Below are positions 1 through 5,244 of a DNA stretch of 5,244 nucleotides, piece after piece; position 1 is the stretch's first letter, and each line of letters begins with the position of its first letter. Under the pieces are notes generated by a model. It had not been told where the DNA came from, ran no database searches, and saw only the letters and a list, made by a program, of their open reading frames with translations. The stretch comes from an uncultured Clostridia bacterium (GTDB lineage: Bacteria > Bacillota > Clostridia > TANB77 > CAG-508), in the NCBI GenBank assembly GCA_944390505.1, contig CALXQF010000091.1, positions 1-5,244 of the forward strand. The letters are read 5' to 3'. A program made the position numbers and the translations under genes.

Positions 1-36
1 CTTCTAATCCAATTATATCTATATTTTATTATTTTT

Positions 37-585
37 CTAAATATATTCTATTTTATATAAAAAGCATCCCTCATCATGTGAATATATTACACCTATTGCT
101 TGTAAATAAGAATATATGATTGTTGAGCCCACAAATTTCATGCCTCTTTTTTGTAAGTCTTTTGATAGATTATCAGATAGCTCTGATGTAATTTTTCCTA
201 TTTCATAAACAATTTTATCTTTTGTAAATGTTTTTAAGTACTGATGAAATGAACCATATTCTTTTTGTATGTCTTTAAATATCTTGGCATTATTAATACT
301 AGCTTTTATTTTTAATTTATTTCTGATTATTTTTTCATTGGATAAAAGCTCTTCTATCTTCTCATCATCATATTTTATAATTTTATCAATATCAAAATTG
401 TCAAATGCTTTTCTAAAGTCTTCTCTTTTATTTAATACACATTCCCAAGAAAGTCCTGCTTGAAAAGACTCTAATATTAGCATTTCAAATAAATATTGAT
501 CGTCAAAGTTTGGCTTGCACCATTCTTCGTCATGATATTTTACATATAATTCATTTTTTAAATTACACCATTTACATCTTTTCAT
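37..585 (-). CDS. tag: DNA-3-methyladenine glycosylase I (Tag)
   Basis: This cytoplasmic base-excision repair enzyme cleaves the N-glycosidic bond of 3-methyladenine in alkylated DNA. The 182-residue product has the length typical of the family and matches Tag along its whole length. It opens with MKRCKWC, followed by YHDEEW (17-22), FEMLILESFQAGLSW (33-47) and GMKFVGSTIIYSYLQA near the C-terminus. By analogy with the E. coli enzyme, the structural zinc ligands would be Cys4, His18, His170 and Cys174 (HDEGC), and all four are present. Glu39 and Trp47 match the base-pocket glutamate and tryptophan. The ATG at 585 follows an AGAGAGG Shine-Dalgarno at 595-601 with 9 bases between. The start overlaps the stop of the upstream ogt in an ATGA junction, so the two are probably co-transcribed and translationally coupled. 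The frameshift in ogt stops ribosomes about 110 bases upstream, which could lower tag translation. No clear terminator is visible in the 36 bases after the stop. Confidence 0.96.
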   Translation of the reverse strand: MKRCKWCNLKNELYVKYHDEEWCKPNFDDQYLFEMLILESFQAGLSWECVLNKREDFRKAFDNFDIDKIIKYDDEKIEELLSNEKIIRNKLKIKASINNAKIFKDIQKEYGSFHQYLKTFTKDKIVYEIGKITSELSDNLSKDLQKRGMKFVGSTIIYSYLQAIGVIYSHDEGCFLYKIEYI

Positions 586-1122
586 AGTGCAGTACCTCTC
601 TTTGGAACAAAATATTGACTCATGTCTACCTTTTCATGTGTTAATAATGCTACTTTATTTTTTATTCCTCCTCCATAGCCTGTTAAACTTCCATTAGTAC
701 CAACCACTCTGTGGCAAGGGATAATAATACAAATTGGATTCCATCCAACAGCGCCTCCGTACTGCTTGAGATGACATTCTTTTTATACCTCTATCTTTCG
801 CAATTATTTTAGCTATGTCATTATATGTTAAAGTTTTTCCAAAAGGTATAGAATTCATTATGTCAATTACTTTTTGCCTAAATGGGGTTATATTTTCCAT
901 CTTATATTTTGGTGTAAAATCAGGAACTTGTCCTTTAAAATAGGTATCTAACCATTTACTCGTTTGACTAAATATTGGCAAATCCTTTTCTTCACAATCT
1001 ATTTTATGCTTTGCAGTGTCTCTTGAATTTTCAAACCACAAGCCTGTTAAATATTCTCCATCACTATTCATTATCATATTAGAAAAACCTTCCGGCGTTT
1101 GGTAAATATATTTATATGTCAT
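582..1122 (-). pseudogene. ogt: Methylated-DNA--protein-cysteine methyltransferase, frameshifted by one extra base
   Basis: The family transfers the alkyl group of O6-alkylguanine irreversibly to its own active-site cysteine. From the ATG at 1122 (AGGAGA site at 1131-1136, 8-base spacing) the frame reads a normal N-terminal domain (about 1-85) and the start of the DNA-binding domain (FGKTLTYNDIAKIIAK, then MSSQAV at 116-121). It then turns into RRRCWMES and stops at 694. Skipping one base, plus-strand G759 (C in the gene), restores GGAVGWNP, the active site IIIPCHRVVGTNGSLTGY (132-149, catalytic Cys136) and a typical VPKRGTAL C-terminus. The restored frame has 179 residues and stops at 584-582 inside the tag start codon. 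The unshifted 142-residue product lacks the catalytic cysteine and should be inactive. The conserved QAV-GGAVG junction places the extra base exactly. The cause may be a sequence error, a recent mutation or recoding. All other residues look intact, so any loss is recent. Confidence 0.93.
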
Positions 1123-1150
1123 TTTTAATATCTCCTATTATCAAATTTGC

Positions 1151-1180
1151 ATCATAGCATTTATATCGTTCTTATCATAA
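1151..1180 (-). promoter_or_regulatory. Possible promoter for ogt-tag
   Basis: On the minus strand, TATGAT (1151-1156) could be a -10 box. TTATGA (1175-1180) lies 18 bases upstream and could be a poor -35 box. The site lies between the terminator of the anti-sigma gene and the ogt ribosome binding site, where a promoter is expected. The -35 match is weak, so the exact boxes are uncertain. I see no obvious operator. Confidence 0.3.
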
Positions 1181-1184
1181 CATA

Positions 1185-1237
1185 AAAAAGAAAATTATTC
1201 TATACTTCAAATAATTGTATAAAATAATTTTCTTTTT
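1185..1237 (-). terminator. AT-rich stem-loop terminator after the sigma/anti-sigma operon
   Basis: A perfect 15-bp inverted repeat (1185-1199 with 1223-1237) is extended inward by 5 bp (1201-1205 with 1217-1221) after one mismatch, leaving an 11-base loop. It begins one base beyond the anti-sigma stop codon. Read on the minus strand, the 3' arm ends in a run of six T that can serve as the U-tract. The plus-strand 3' arm also ends in T5, so the structure could work both ways. The stem is almost all A-T, so its strength is uncertain. Confidence 0.6.
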
Positions 1238-1238
1238 C

Positions 1239-1988
1239 TTACATTACTTGATTTATATTTGTGATATTATTAATTAATGACTTTAATAAATCTACTAATT
1301 GATCTTCTGTAATTCCTGTTGTTTCAATATCAAAATATATATCTTTATATTCAAACGTTACAATATACATTTCTTGTGACTCAGACTGAGTAATTTTTAA
1401 TTCAACATCACCTATTTTTGAAATTTTGTTTCCTCCATCTATATAATAATCTCTTATCGGTTCTTCTATTTCGGAAAAAGCTATTATTATATTATTCAAA
1501 TCATCTTTTCTATAATTAAATACATAATCATGTAATAAATTATATTCTGCTACATCTCTATCTTTCCTAACGTAAATATTATAAATACTTTTTATCTCAT
1601 ATTCTTCTGGTATAACAACATCTTTTATAAAATCAAATTTTTCTGGTAAGCTTTCCAATTCAATAATTTTTATATCTGCATCAACATTTGTTAGTGCCTC
1701 ATCTTTTATTTTGTTTATGTTTAGTTCAACATTTAAACTTCCTTCATTGTTTTTGTTTTCTTCTGTTTTTCCTATTTCTAAAGTATTATCTTGAAATAAA
1801 TTATTATTTAGTTTACTTGTTCCTATCAGTATTCCTATTCCTAATATCAATATTGCACATACAGAAGAAATCATATAAATCACTTTATTTTTACTTGTTT
1901 TCATACCAAACTCCTTTCTGATGTTTGATATAGCTATTTCTTCTTTTATATTTTTTCGTATTCTTTCTTTTAGTTTATTATTTTCCAT
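1239..1988 (-). CDS. Putative membrane anti-sigma factor (DUF4367-like extracytoplasmic domain)
   Basis: The protein probably holds the ECF sigma factor encoded just upstream inactive at the membrane until a signal arrives. That role is inferred from gene order and topology. From the chosen start it has 249 residues: a basic cytoplasmic segment (1-35, KLKERIRKNIKEEI), one membrane span (about 36-56, VIYMISSVCAILILGIGILIG) and an outer domain of about 190 residues. The final 60 residues (TFEYKDIYFDIETTGITEDQ and following) resemble the C-terminal part of DUF4367-type domains found in Clostridial anti-sigma partners. The HxxxCxxC motif of zinc-binding anti-sigma domains is absent, and the only cysteine is in the membrane span. 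I chose the ATG at 1988 because GGAGG (1997-2001) lies 8 bases upstream. ATGs at 1994 and 2003 are in frame but too close to that site or ahead of it. The start overlaps the sigma gene by 11 bases, which implies coupled translation. Confidence 0.78.
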   Translation of the reverse strand: MENNKLKERIRKNIKEEIAISNIRKEFGMKTSKNKVIYMISSVCAILILGIGILIGTSKLNNNLFQDNTLEIGKTEENKNNEGSLNVELNINKIKDEALTNVDADIKIIELESLPEKFDFIKDVVIPEEYEIKSIYNIYVRKDRDVAEYNLLHDYVFNYRKDDLNNIIIAFSEIEEPIRDYYIDGGNKISKIGDVELKITQSESQEMYIVTFEYKDIYFDIETTGITEDQLVDLLKSLINNITNINQVM

Positions 1989-2529
1989 AGCCATAACCTC
2001 CATCTTCTAAATTTTTTCTTATTATTTTTCTAACTCTATGAAGAATAATTTTTACTTTTCCAACAGTGCAATTTAAGTCTTTTGCAATCTCTTTCGTTGT
2101 TTTTGCTTCATAATAGAACATCATAAATGCTTTATATTCTTCCTTTTTTAGAGTTTTTAATGTATTCTTTATGATGATGTATTGCTCATTTTCTTCTGCC
2201 TGTTTTTCAAGATTACCACTATCTATCATTTTTTCTTCATATTCAGATATAGAAAAATTTAATTTGCTTTTTCTGTACTTGTTTTTAATAATGTTTTTTG
2301 CAGTTCCTGCTAGATATGGTTTTAAATCTGTTGTGTCAGGCAATGTAGTACTATTTTTCCAAATACCAATAAATACATCTGATATTATTTCTTCTATATC
2401 TTCATCTGTTAAGTATATACTAACTCCATTTTTTACAATAATATAGACATATCCATAAAAATCATCTAATAATTTGTCTATATCTACTTTGCCATTTAAT
2501 AGATAATCTTTCAAAATTTCTTTTTTCAA
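1978..2529 (-). CDS. ECF-type RNA polymerase sigma factor
   Basis: This 183-residue sigma-70 family protein has the two-domain ECF layout. Region 2 covers about 19-89 and includes DIEEIISDVFIGIWKN (44-59) and LKPYLAGTAKNIIKNKYRK (69-87), the core-binding and -10 recognition part. A variable acidic linker follows (about 90-118). Region 4 covers about 121-175 with the helix-turn-helix TTKEIAKDLNCTVGKVK (144-160), which reads the -35 element. The start is TTG at 2529. No ATG is available in frame ahead of region 2, and AAAGGAGA lies upstream with a rather long 13-base gap, so basal translation may be low. A second in-frame TTG (codon 6) is a less likely alternative. The last codons (GGYGYGK) double as the ribosome binding site of the overlapping anti-sigma gene. 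An ECF-like promoter lies just upstream, so autoregulation is likely. The stimulus and regulon cannot be read from the window. Confidence 0.92.
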   Translation of the reverse strand: MKKEILKDYLLNGKVDIDKLLDDFYGYVYIIVKNGVSIYLTDEDIEEIISDVFIGIWKNSTTLPDTTDLKPYLAGTAKNIIKNKYRKSKLNFSISEYEEKMIDSGNLEKQAEENEQYIIIKNTLKTLKKEEYKAFMMFYYEAKTTKEIAKDLNCTVGKVKIILHRVRKIIRKNLEDGGYGYGK

Positions 2530-2542
2530 TTTAGATCTAAAT

Positions 2543-2548
2543 CTCCTT
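2543..2548 (-). promoter_or_regulatory. Ribosome binding site for the TTG start of the sigma gene
   Basis: AAGGAG lies 13 bases upstream of the TTG at 2529. In-frame codons between the site and TTG include no ATG or GTG, and an in-frame TAA lies just upstream, so TTG is the only sensible start. The long gap and the TTG both point to weak initiation, which would suit a sigma factor kept at low level. Confidence 0.6.
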
Positions 2549-2571
2549 TTACTTTAGTTAATTTTCATATA

Positions 2572-2601
2572 CATAGTAACATTTTTTTGAAAAAGGTTAC
2601 A
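2572..2601 (-). promoter_or_regulatory. Putative ECF-sigma (autoregulatory) promoter
   Basis: On the minus strand, TGTAACCTTTTT (2590-2601) closely resembles the -35 element of Firmicute ECF promoters, which has an AAC core followed by a T-run. Fifteen bases beyond TGTAAC lies GTTACTATG (2572-2580) at the place of the -10 element. It is a poorer match to the usual CGTC/CGTA type. The predicted transcript would start about 35-40 bases before the sigma TTG. Position and sequence fit a sigma factor that activates its own operon. No housekeeping -35/-10 pair is obvious nearby. Confidence 0.5.
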
Positions 2602-2625
2602 ACTTTTTTTAATTTTTTCAAAAAA
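2583..2625. repeat. A/T-tract inverted repeat overlapping the ECF promoter
   Basis: TTTTTTGAAAAA (2583-2594) and TTTTTCAAAAAA (2614-2625) are perfect 12-base inverted copies separated by 19 bases. The left copy overlaps the T-run of the putative -35 element. The DNA here is a set of phased A- and T-tracts, likely to be bent or to act as an upstream activating element. A regulatory hairpin or protein site is possible but unproven. Confidence 0.35.
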
Positions 2626-2690
2626 CTAGAAGCTATTATTGTATTTTTAATCAATGGATTAATTTATCTTATATTTTACAATTATATAAT

Positions 2691-2724
2691 AAAAAGACAG
2701 ATATTTTCTGATTCTATCTGCCTT
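2691..2724 (-). terminator. Rho-independent terminator after the BamE-like gene
   Basis: On the minus strand AAGGCAGATA (2724-2715) pairs with TATCTGTCTT (2703-2694) in a 10-bp stem with one G-U pair and an 11-base loop. The stem is followed by a T-tract (TTTTTATTATA). It lies about 70 bases after the restored stop of the small membrane protein gene and separates it from the sigma operon. This is the best-formed terminator in the window. Confidence 0.8.
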
Positions 2725-2792
2725 ACTTATTGTAAGTTGTAGCTCTAATTTCTAGTAAAAAAGTGAAAAATAGCTTACTTTTATTGCTATAT

Positions 2793-3267
2793 TTAATCTG
2801 ACATTTTCATAACCACCGATTTAACTTTCCAATTTTCATCATATCTTATCTCAAGATAATAAAAATCTCTATGCCCACCTGTTATATAATTTGTAATATA
2901 TCCTGCATTATAGTAGTATAAGTCTTCTTCATATTTGCTTTTTCTTCCGTTCTCCTAATAATTTTACCACTTGCTCTTTTGATAATCCAATAAGGCTTTG
3001 ATTTTCATTGATTTCTTTAATTTTAACATAAGTATCATCAGGTTTTGCACTCATATACTTAAACCATAAAGGAGTTAATATTGCAGAAATTATCACACAA
3101 ATACTAATAATTACTTCACAATATTTTTTCTGTTTTTCTCCAACTATTCTTTTCTTTATTAAGAATATTACTATAACAGATATTATTACTAATATACATG
3201 GTAAAAATATTACTGCATAAGAATATAATAACATTAAAATCACTAAAAAAATACCTAGTATTTGCAT
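2793..3267 (-). pseudogene. Small membrane protein with BamE/SmpA-like domain, frameshifted by one extra base
   Basis: The function is unknown. From the ATG at 3267 (AGGAGA at 3272-3277) the frame encodes a very hydrophobic N-terminus (1-38, probably two spans), a basic loop, another span (about 49-69) and an outer segment with SLIGLSKEQVVKLLGE (91-106). The last motif is the helix typical of BamE/SmpA-like domains. The unshifted frame then stops at 2929 after only 112 residues. Skipping one base gives a continuation with all the marks of real coding: SKYEEDLYYYNAGYITNYIT (110-129), then HRDFYYLEIRYDENWKVKSV and a stop at 2795-2793. The restored protein has 157 residues. The extra base can be C (plus G2949) before GGA, giving LGEGRKSKY, or one A of the A5 run at 2939-2943, giving LGERKKSKY. 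The gene has its own promoter and terminator. Error, mutation and recoding all remain possible. Confidence 0.8.
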
Positions 3268-3302
3268 TTTATCTCCTCTATAACTTACTATTTATAAGCA
3301 AT

Positions 3303-3311
3303 ATTATATCA
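3303..3311 (-). promoter_or_regulatory. Extended -10 promoter for the BamE-like gene
   Basis: TGATATAAT on the minus strand is a perfect TATAAT box with the TGn extension, which can substitute for the poor -35 region (TTACGC about 17 bases upstream). It would start transcription roughly 30 bases before the ATG at 3267. A 12-bp palindrome, CTATTTAAATAG (3314-3325), lies immediately upstream in the spacer and could be a repressor site, though AT-rich palindromes arise easily. A second TATAAT lies at about 3355-3360 on the minus strand, next to the hairpin. Confidence 0.5.
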
Positions 3312-3365
3312 TACTATTTAAATAGCGTAATTTTAAATTTTACTCGCATACCTAAATTATACCAT

Positions 3366-3411
3366 ATAAGTTCCAAAAAATCAGTTTTAGATTAGACTTT
3401 TTGGAACTTAT
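3366..3411 (-). terminator. Perfect 14-bp hairpin after the DHHW gene, probable terminator
   Basis: ATAAGTTCCAAAAA (3366-3379) and TTTTTGGAACTTAT (3398-3411) are perfect inverted copies around an 18-base loop. The hairpin begins 8 bases beyond the stop codon of the DHHW gene, as expected for a transcript end. No T-tract follows the stem on either strand. The T-run is inside the 3' arm instead, so it may be a weak terminator or an mRNA-stabilising 3' structure. Confidence 0.5.
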
Positions 3412-3419
3412 CAATCATT

Positions 3420-4538
3420 TTATCTCACATTTCTAATTCCCACATCGGAAACTAAATTAGAAACATTATATAAAAATAAGGTTTCATCAATATTATTCTC
3501 ACTGCAATAATCACTTAATGCTAAATTATAATATCTTGGATCAAGAAAATGAATTTCTTCATAGTTTTGGCATAAAAATTGTGCCATAATATGAGAATAC
3601 GAATCTTTTACTACTAATAATTTTTTTCCATTATTGACTTGTGTTTTAATAACTACTTTTGCATGATTTCCATTTAAAAAGTAAGAATATTTATCTTTCT
3701 TGGTCAAATATTCAGGATTAAATATGGAATTGTACTCCTTTCCATCATAATCTCCTAATACATTGGTATTAACTATATTTTTGTATACCGTTATTTTATC
3801 TGGCTCTTGCCAAGCTACTTGCGCTTTAGAGTCAAAAGTTCCTAAAAAATCTGTTGAAACTGTTTCTTTTGTCAATTCAGATAATTGAACTGGTATGATA
3901 TTAGCTGTTTGACAAAATGTTTGGTATAATAAATAGGCTCCTTCACTTGTCATATGATGGTCTGTTTTAAAGTAGAGCTGTGTTGTATTTTTGTTTGCTT
4001 CTAAAATAGGAACTGTATCAATTGTTTGTACATTTGGACAATCTGCATAAACTTCATTGATAATAGTATTTTGATTGACTGCTTCCACATAGTCTGGTAA
4101 TTTATCTTGATTGATATAAATGGAATTTGGTGCTAATAAAAAATAGGTTGGAATTTGAGTTTTAAGAGCAAAGTTGTTAATAGCATTTGTTGCAATTTTT
4201 AAATTTTCTTTTTCTGTTTCTGTGTATTCAAACTTTTCAAATAAATATCCACCTTTTCCAATATATACACCATTATTTTCTGTTTTTCCAATAGATAATT
4301 GTACAAAGGAATTAAGTTTTAACCAAAAATCACGAAATACGAAATGGTCATTGATATAAGTGTCTAAATCTTCTGAATACTTACCACTTACTAAATCATC
4401 AAAATGAAATTCTGGGATCCTTGCTAAATACCTATTTTCTTGTTCTGAAAATACCACCTTTGGTAACACAAAATTAAGGATAATTAGAACAAGCCAAATT
4501 GTTATAAAAATAAGAAAAAATATTTTACTTTTTTTCAT
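3420..4538 (-). CDS. DHHW-family (AlgX/DltD-like) polysaccharide O-acetylation protein
   Basis: This membrane-anchored extracytoplasmic protein of 372 residues has an uncleaved-looking N-terminal anchor (about 7-29, FFLIFITIWLVLIILNFVLP) followed by SEQENRYLARIPEF, the usual opening of DHHW proteins. The name-giving motif is FKTDHHMTSEGAY (190-202), with Asp193 and His194/His195 and Met where the family often has Trp. A second motif, LLVVKDSYSH (307-316), holds Ser313, the likely nucleophile of an SGNH-type active site. FLDPRYYN (331-338) is also typical. Such proteins work with a neighbouring MBOAT acyltransferase. The MBOAT brings acetyl across the membrane and this protein passes it to a surface polymer. 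The neighbour here is an MBOAT gene ending 94 bases upstream, which supports that role. The polymer is unknown. The ATG at 4538 follows GGAGG (4550-4554) with 11 bases between. No defect is visible. Confidence 0.9.
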   Translation of the reverse strand: MKKSKIFFLIFITIWLVLIILNFVLPKVVFSEQENRYLARIPEFHFDDLVSGKYSEDLDTYINDHFVFRDFWLKLNSFVQLSIGKTENNGVYIGKGGYLFEKFEYTETEKENLKIATNAINNFALKTQIPTYFLLAPNSIYINQDKLPDYVEAVNQNTIINEVYADCPNVQTIDTVPILEANKNTTQLYFKTDHHMTSEGAYLLYQTFCQTANIIPVQLSELTKETVSTDFLGTFDSKAQVAWQEPDKITVYKNIVNTNVLGDYDGKEYNSIFNPEYLTKKDKYSYFLNGNHAKVVIKTQVNNGKKLLVVKDSYSHIMAQFLCQNYEEIHFLDPRYYNLALSDYCSENNIDETLFLYNVSNLVSDVGIRNVR

Positions 4539-4632
4539 TGTTTATTTTTCCTCCATTATTGTTTCTATTTGAAAGAAAATTTTTATATCATTAAGCAAAT
4601 CTAAATGATAATTCAAGCTATATTTTATTGGC

Positions 4633-5244
4633 TTAAAAGCGGAAATATAAAAACGGATTAAAGGAATTGGTAACCAGGCTTGCAGTTGATAAAAGAAAAA
4701 TTGTTACATATCCTAAACTTGTTATTAATTCTAATCCTTTGCTATTTTTACTATCAATTTTTTCTTTTAGCTTTTTCCATAATGGAATAGAACAAATTGC
4801 TCCAATTAAAATGAGAACACCATAATTTTGTAGATAATATAATGCTTCATTATCCCATAAGGTAGAATTAATAAACATCGCTTTGATATATTCTCCTACT
4901 CTTGCTAAATCTTCAAATGCAAAAATTGCCCAACTCACTAAAATAATCACAATTGCATAAATATGTCTTATGATATTTGGTAATTTTTCTAGCAATTTTA
5001 ATAAAAATAGCTTTTCTAAGATCAAAATCACGCCAAAATAGACGCCCCATAAAATAAAGTTCCATGAAGCCCCATGCCATGCACCTGTTAGAAACCATAC
5101 AATCAAAATATTACGTATTTGAATAGCAAGCCCTCTTCTATTTCCACCAAGAGGGATATAAACATAGTCTCTAAACCAGCTACTCAAAGTTATATGCCAT
5201 CTTCTCCAGAATTCTGTAATACTTTTTGAAATGTATGGATAATT
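4633..5244 (-). CDS. MBOAT family O-acyltransferase (AlgI-like), C-terminal part, cut by window edge
   Basis: The open frame enters from the right edge with NYPYISKSITEFWRRWHIT and continues without a start, so the gene is partial. The 203 residues visible are the C-terminal part of a protein that is normally about 450-500 residues long. Recognisable family blocks are FWRRWHITLSSWFRDYVYIP (visible residues 12-31), LGGNRRG (32-38) and FLTGAWHGASWNFILWG (51-67). The histidine of WHG (visible residue 57) is the conserved catalytic histidine of MBOAT enzymes. Several hydrophobic spans follow, and the protein ends NPFLYFRF, typical of AlgI/PatA-type members. The family transfers acyl groups, usually acetyl, across the cytoplasmic membrane for cell-surface glycan modification. 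The next gene encodes a DHHW partner, so the two form one O-acetylation unit. A TTG codon at 5187 lies inside a conserved motif and is not the start. Confidence 0.95.
   Translation of the reverse strand, partial: NYPYISKSITEFWRRWHITLSSWFRDYVYIPLGGNRRGLAIQIRNILIVWFLTGAWHGASWNFILWGVYFGVILILEKLFLLKLLEKLPNIIRHIYAIVIILVSWAIFAFEDLARVGEYIKAMFINSTLWDNEALYYLQNYGVLILIGAICSIPLWKKLKEKIDSKNSKGLELITSLGYVTIFLLSTASLVTNSFNPFLYFRF

Noticed and set aside
269..463. Plus-strand open frames at 269-463, 1688-1921, 2171-2446, 3198-3395 and 4174-4359
   Set aside because: Each lies mostly or wholly opposite a well-supported minus-strand gene (the 3198 frame also runs into its promoter region). They have no recognisable family, and their Phe/Leu/Ser-rich translations are typical of the antisense of AT-rich genes.
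2555..2575. Six-codon leader peptide (MYMKIN) just ahead of the sigma gene
   Set aside because: It has no ribosome binding site and begins at or ahead of the predicted transcript start, so it is probably chance.
2725..2737. Small hairpin ACTTA-ttg-TAAGT next to the terminator
   Set aside because: A five-base AT stem is expected by chance in this composition. The adjacent 10-bp stem with a T-tract explains termination.
4539..4632. Possible small gene or regulatory element between the MBOAT and DHHW genes
   Set aside because: No frame with a start and binding site, no stable inverted repeat and no promoter was found. It appears to be plain intergenic spacer containing the DHHW ribosome binding site.
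4913..5098. Second minus-strand frame of 61 codons inside the MBOAT gene
   Set aside because: It is an out-of-frame shadow of the conserved MBOAT coding sequence.
1..5244. CRISPR arrays, tRNA or rRNA genes, insertion sequences, phage genes or defence systems
   Set aside because: I saw no spaced direct repeats, tRNA-like cloverleaf or transposase/integrase motifs on either strand.

Overview
The window is AT-rich DNA with every credible gene on the minus strand. It shows strong AGGAG-type ribosome binding sites, tight gene overlaps, one TTG start, and arginine codons dominated by AGA. These features suggest a low-GC Firmicute, most likely a gut-type member of the Clostridia. The assignment rests on composition and gene families, not on a marker gene.

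In transcription order (right to left) there are four units. (1) 5244-3420: the C-terminal part of an AlgI-type MBOAT O-acyltransferase, running off the right edge, then a DHHW-family (AlgX/DltD-like) partner. This is the usual two-gene core for O-acetylating an extracytoplasmic polymer, and it ends just before a 14-bp perfect hairpin. (2) 3267-2793: a small multi-pass membrane protein with a BamE/SmpA-like C-terminal domain. It has its own extended -10 promoter and a good Rho-independent terminator, and its reading frame is broken by one extra base. (3) 2529-1239: an ECF-type sigma factor and an overlapping single-pass membrane protein that is probably its anti-sigma factor. They sit behind a sequence that looks like an ECF promoter, so self-activation is likely, and they end in a long AT stem-loop. 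(4) 1122-37: a DNA alkylation repair pair, ogt (O6-alkylguanine-DNA methyltransferase) and tag (3-methyladenine DNA glycosylase I), joined by an ATGA stop/start overlap. ogt is also broken by one extra base, just before its active site.

The most notable observation is that both broken genes are restored end to end by skipping a single base. In both, the base can be the C of a CGG codon, and these are the only two in-frame CGG codons I find in the window. The cause could be sequence error, two real mutations, or unusual decoding at CGG. The window alone cannot decide between these. Apart from this, the gene content is ordinary for the group.
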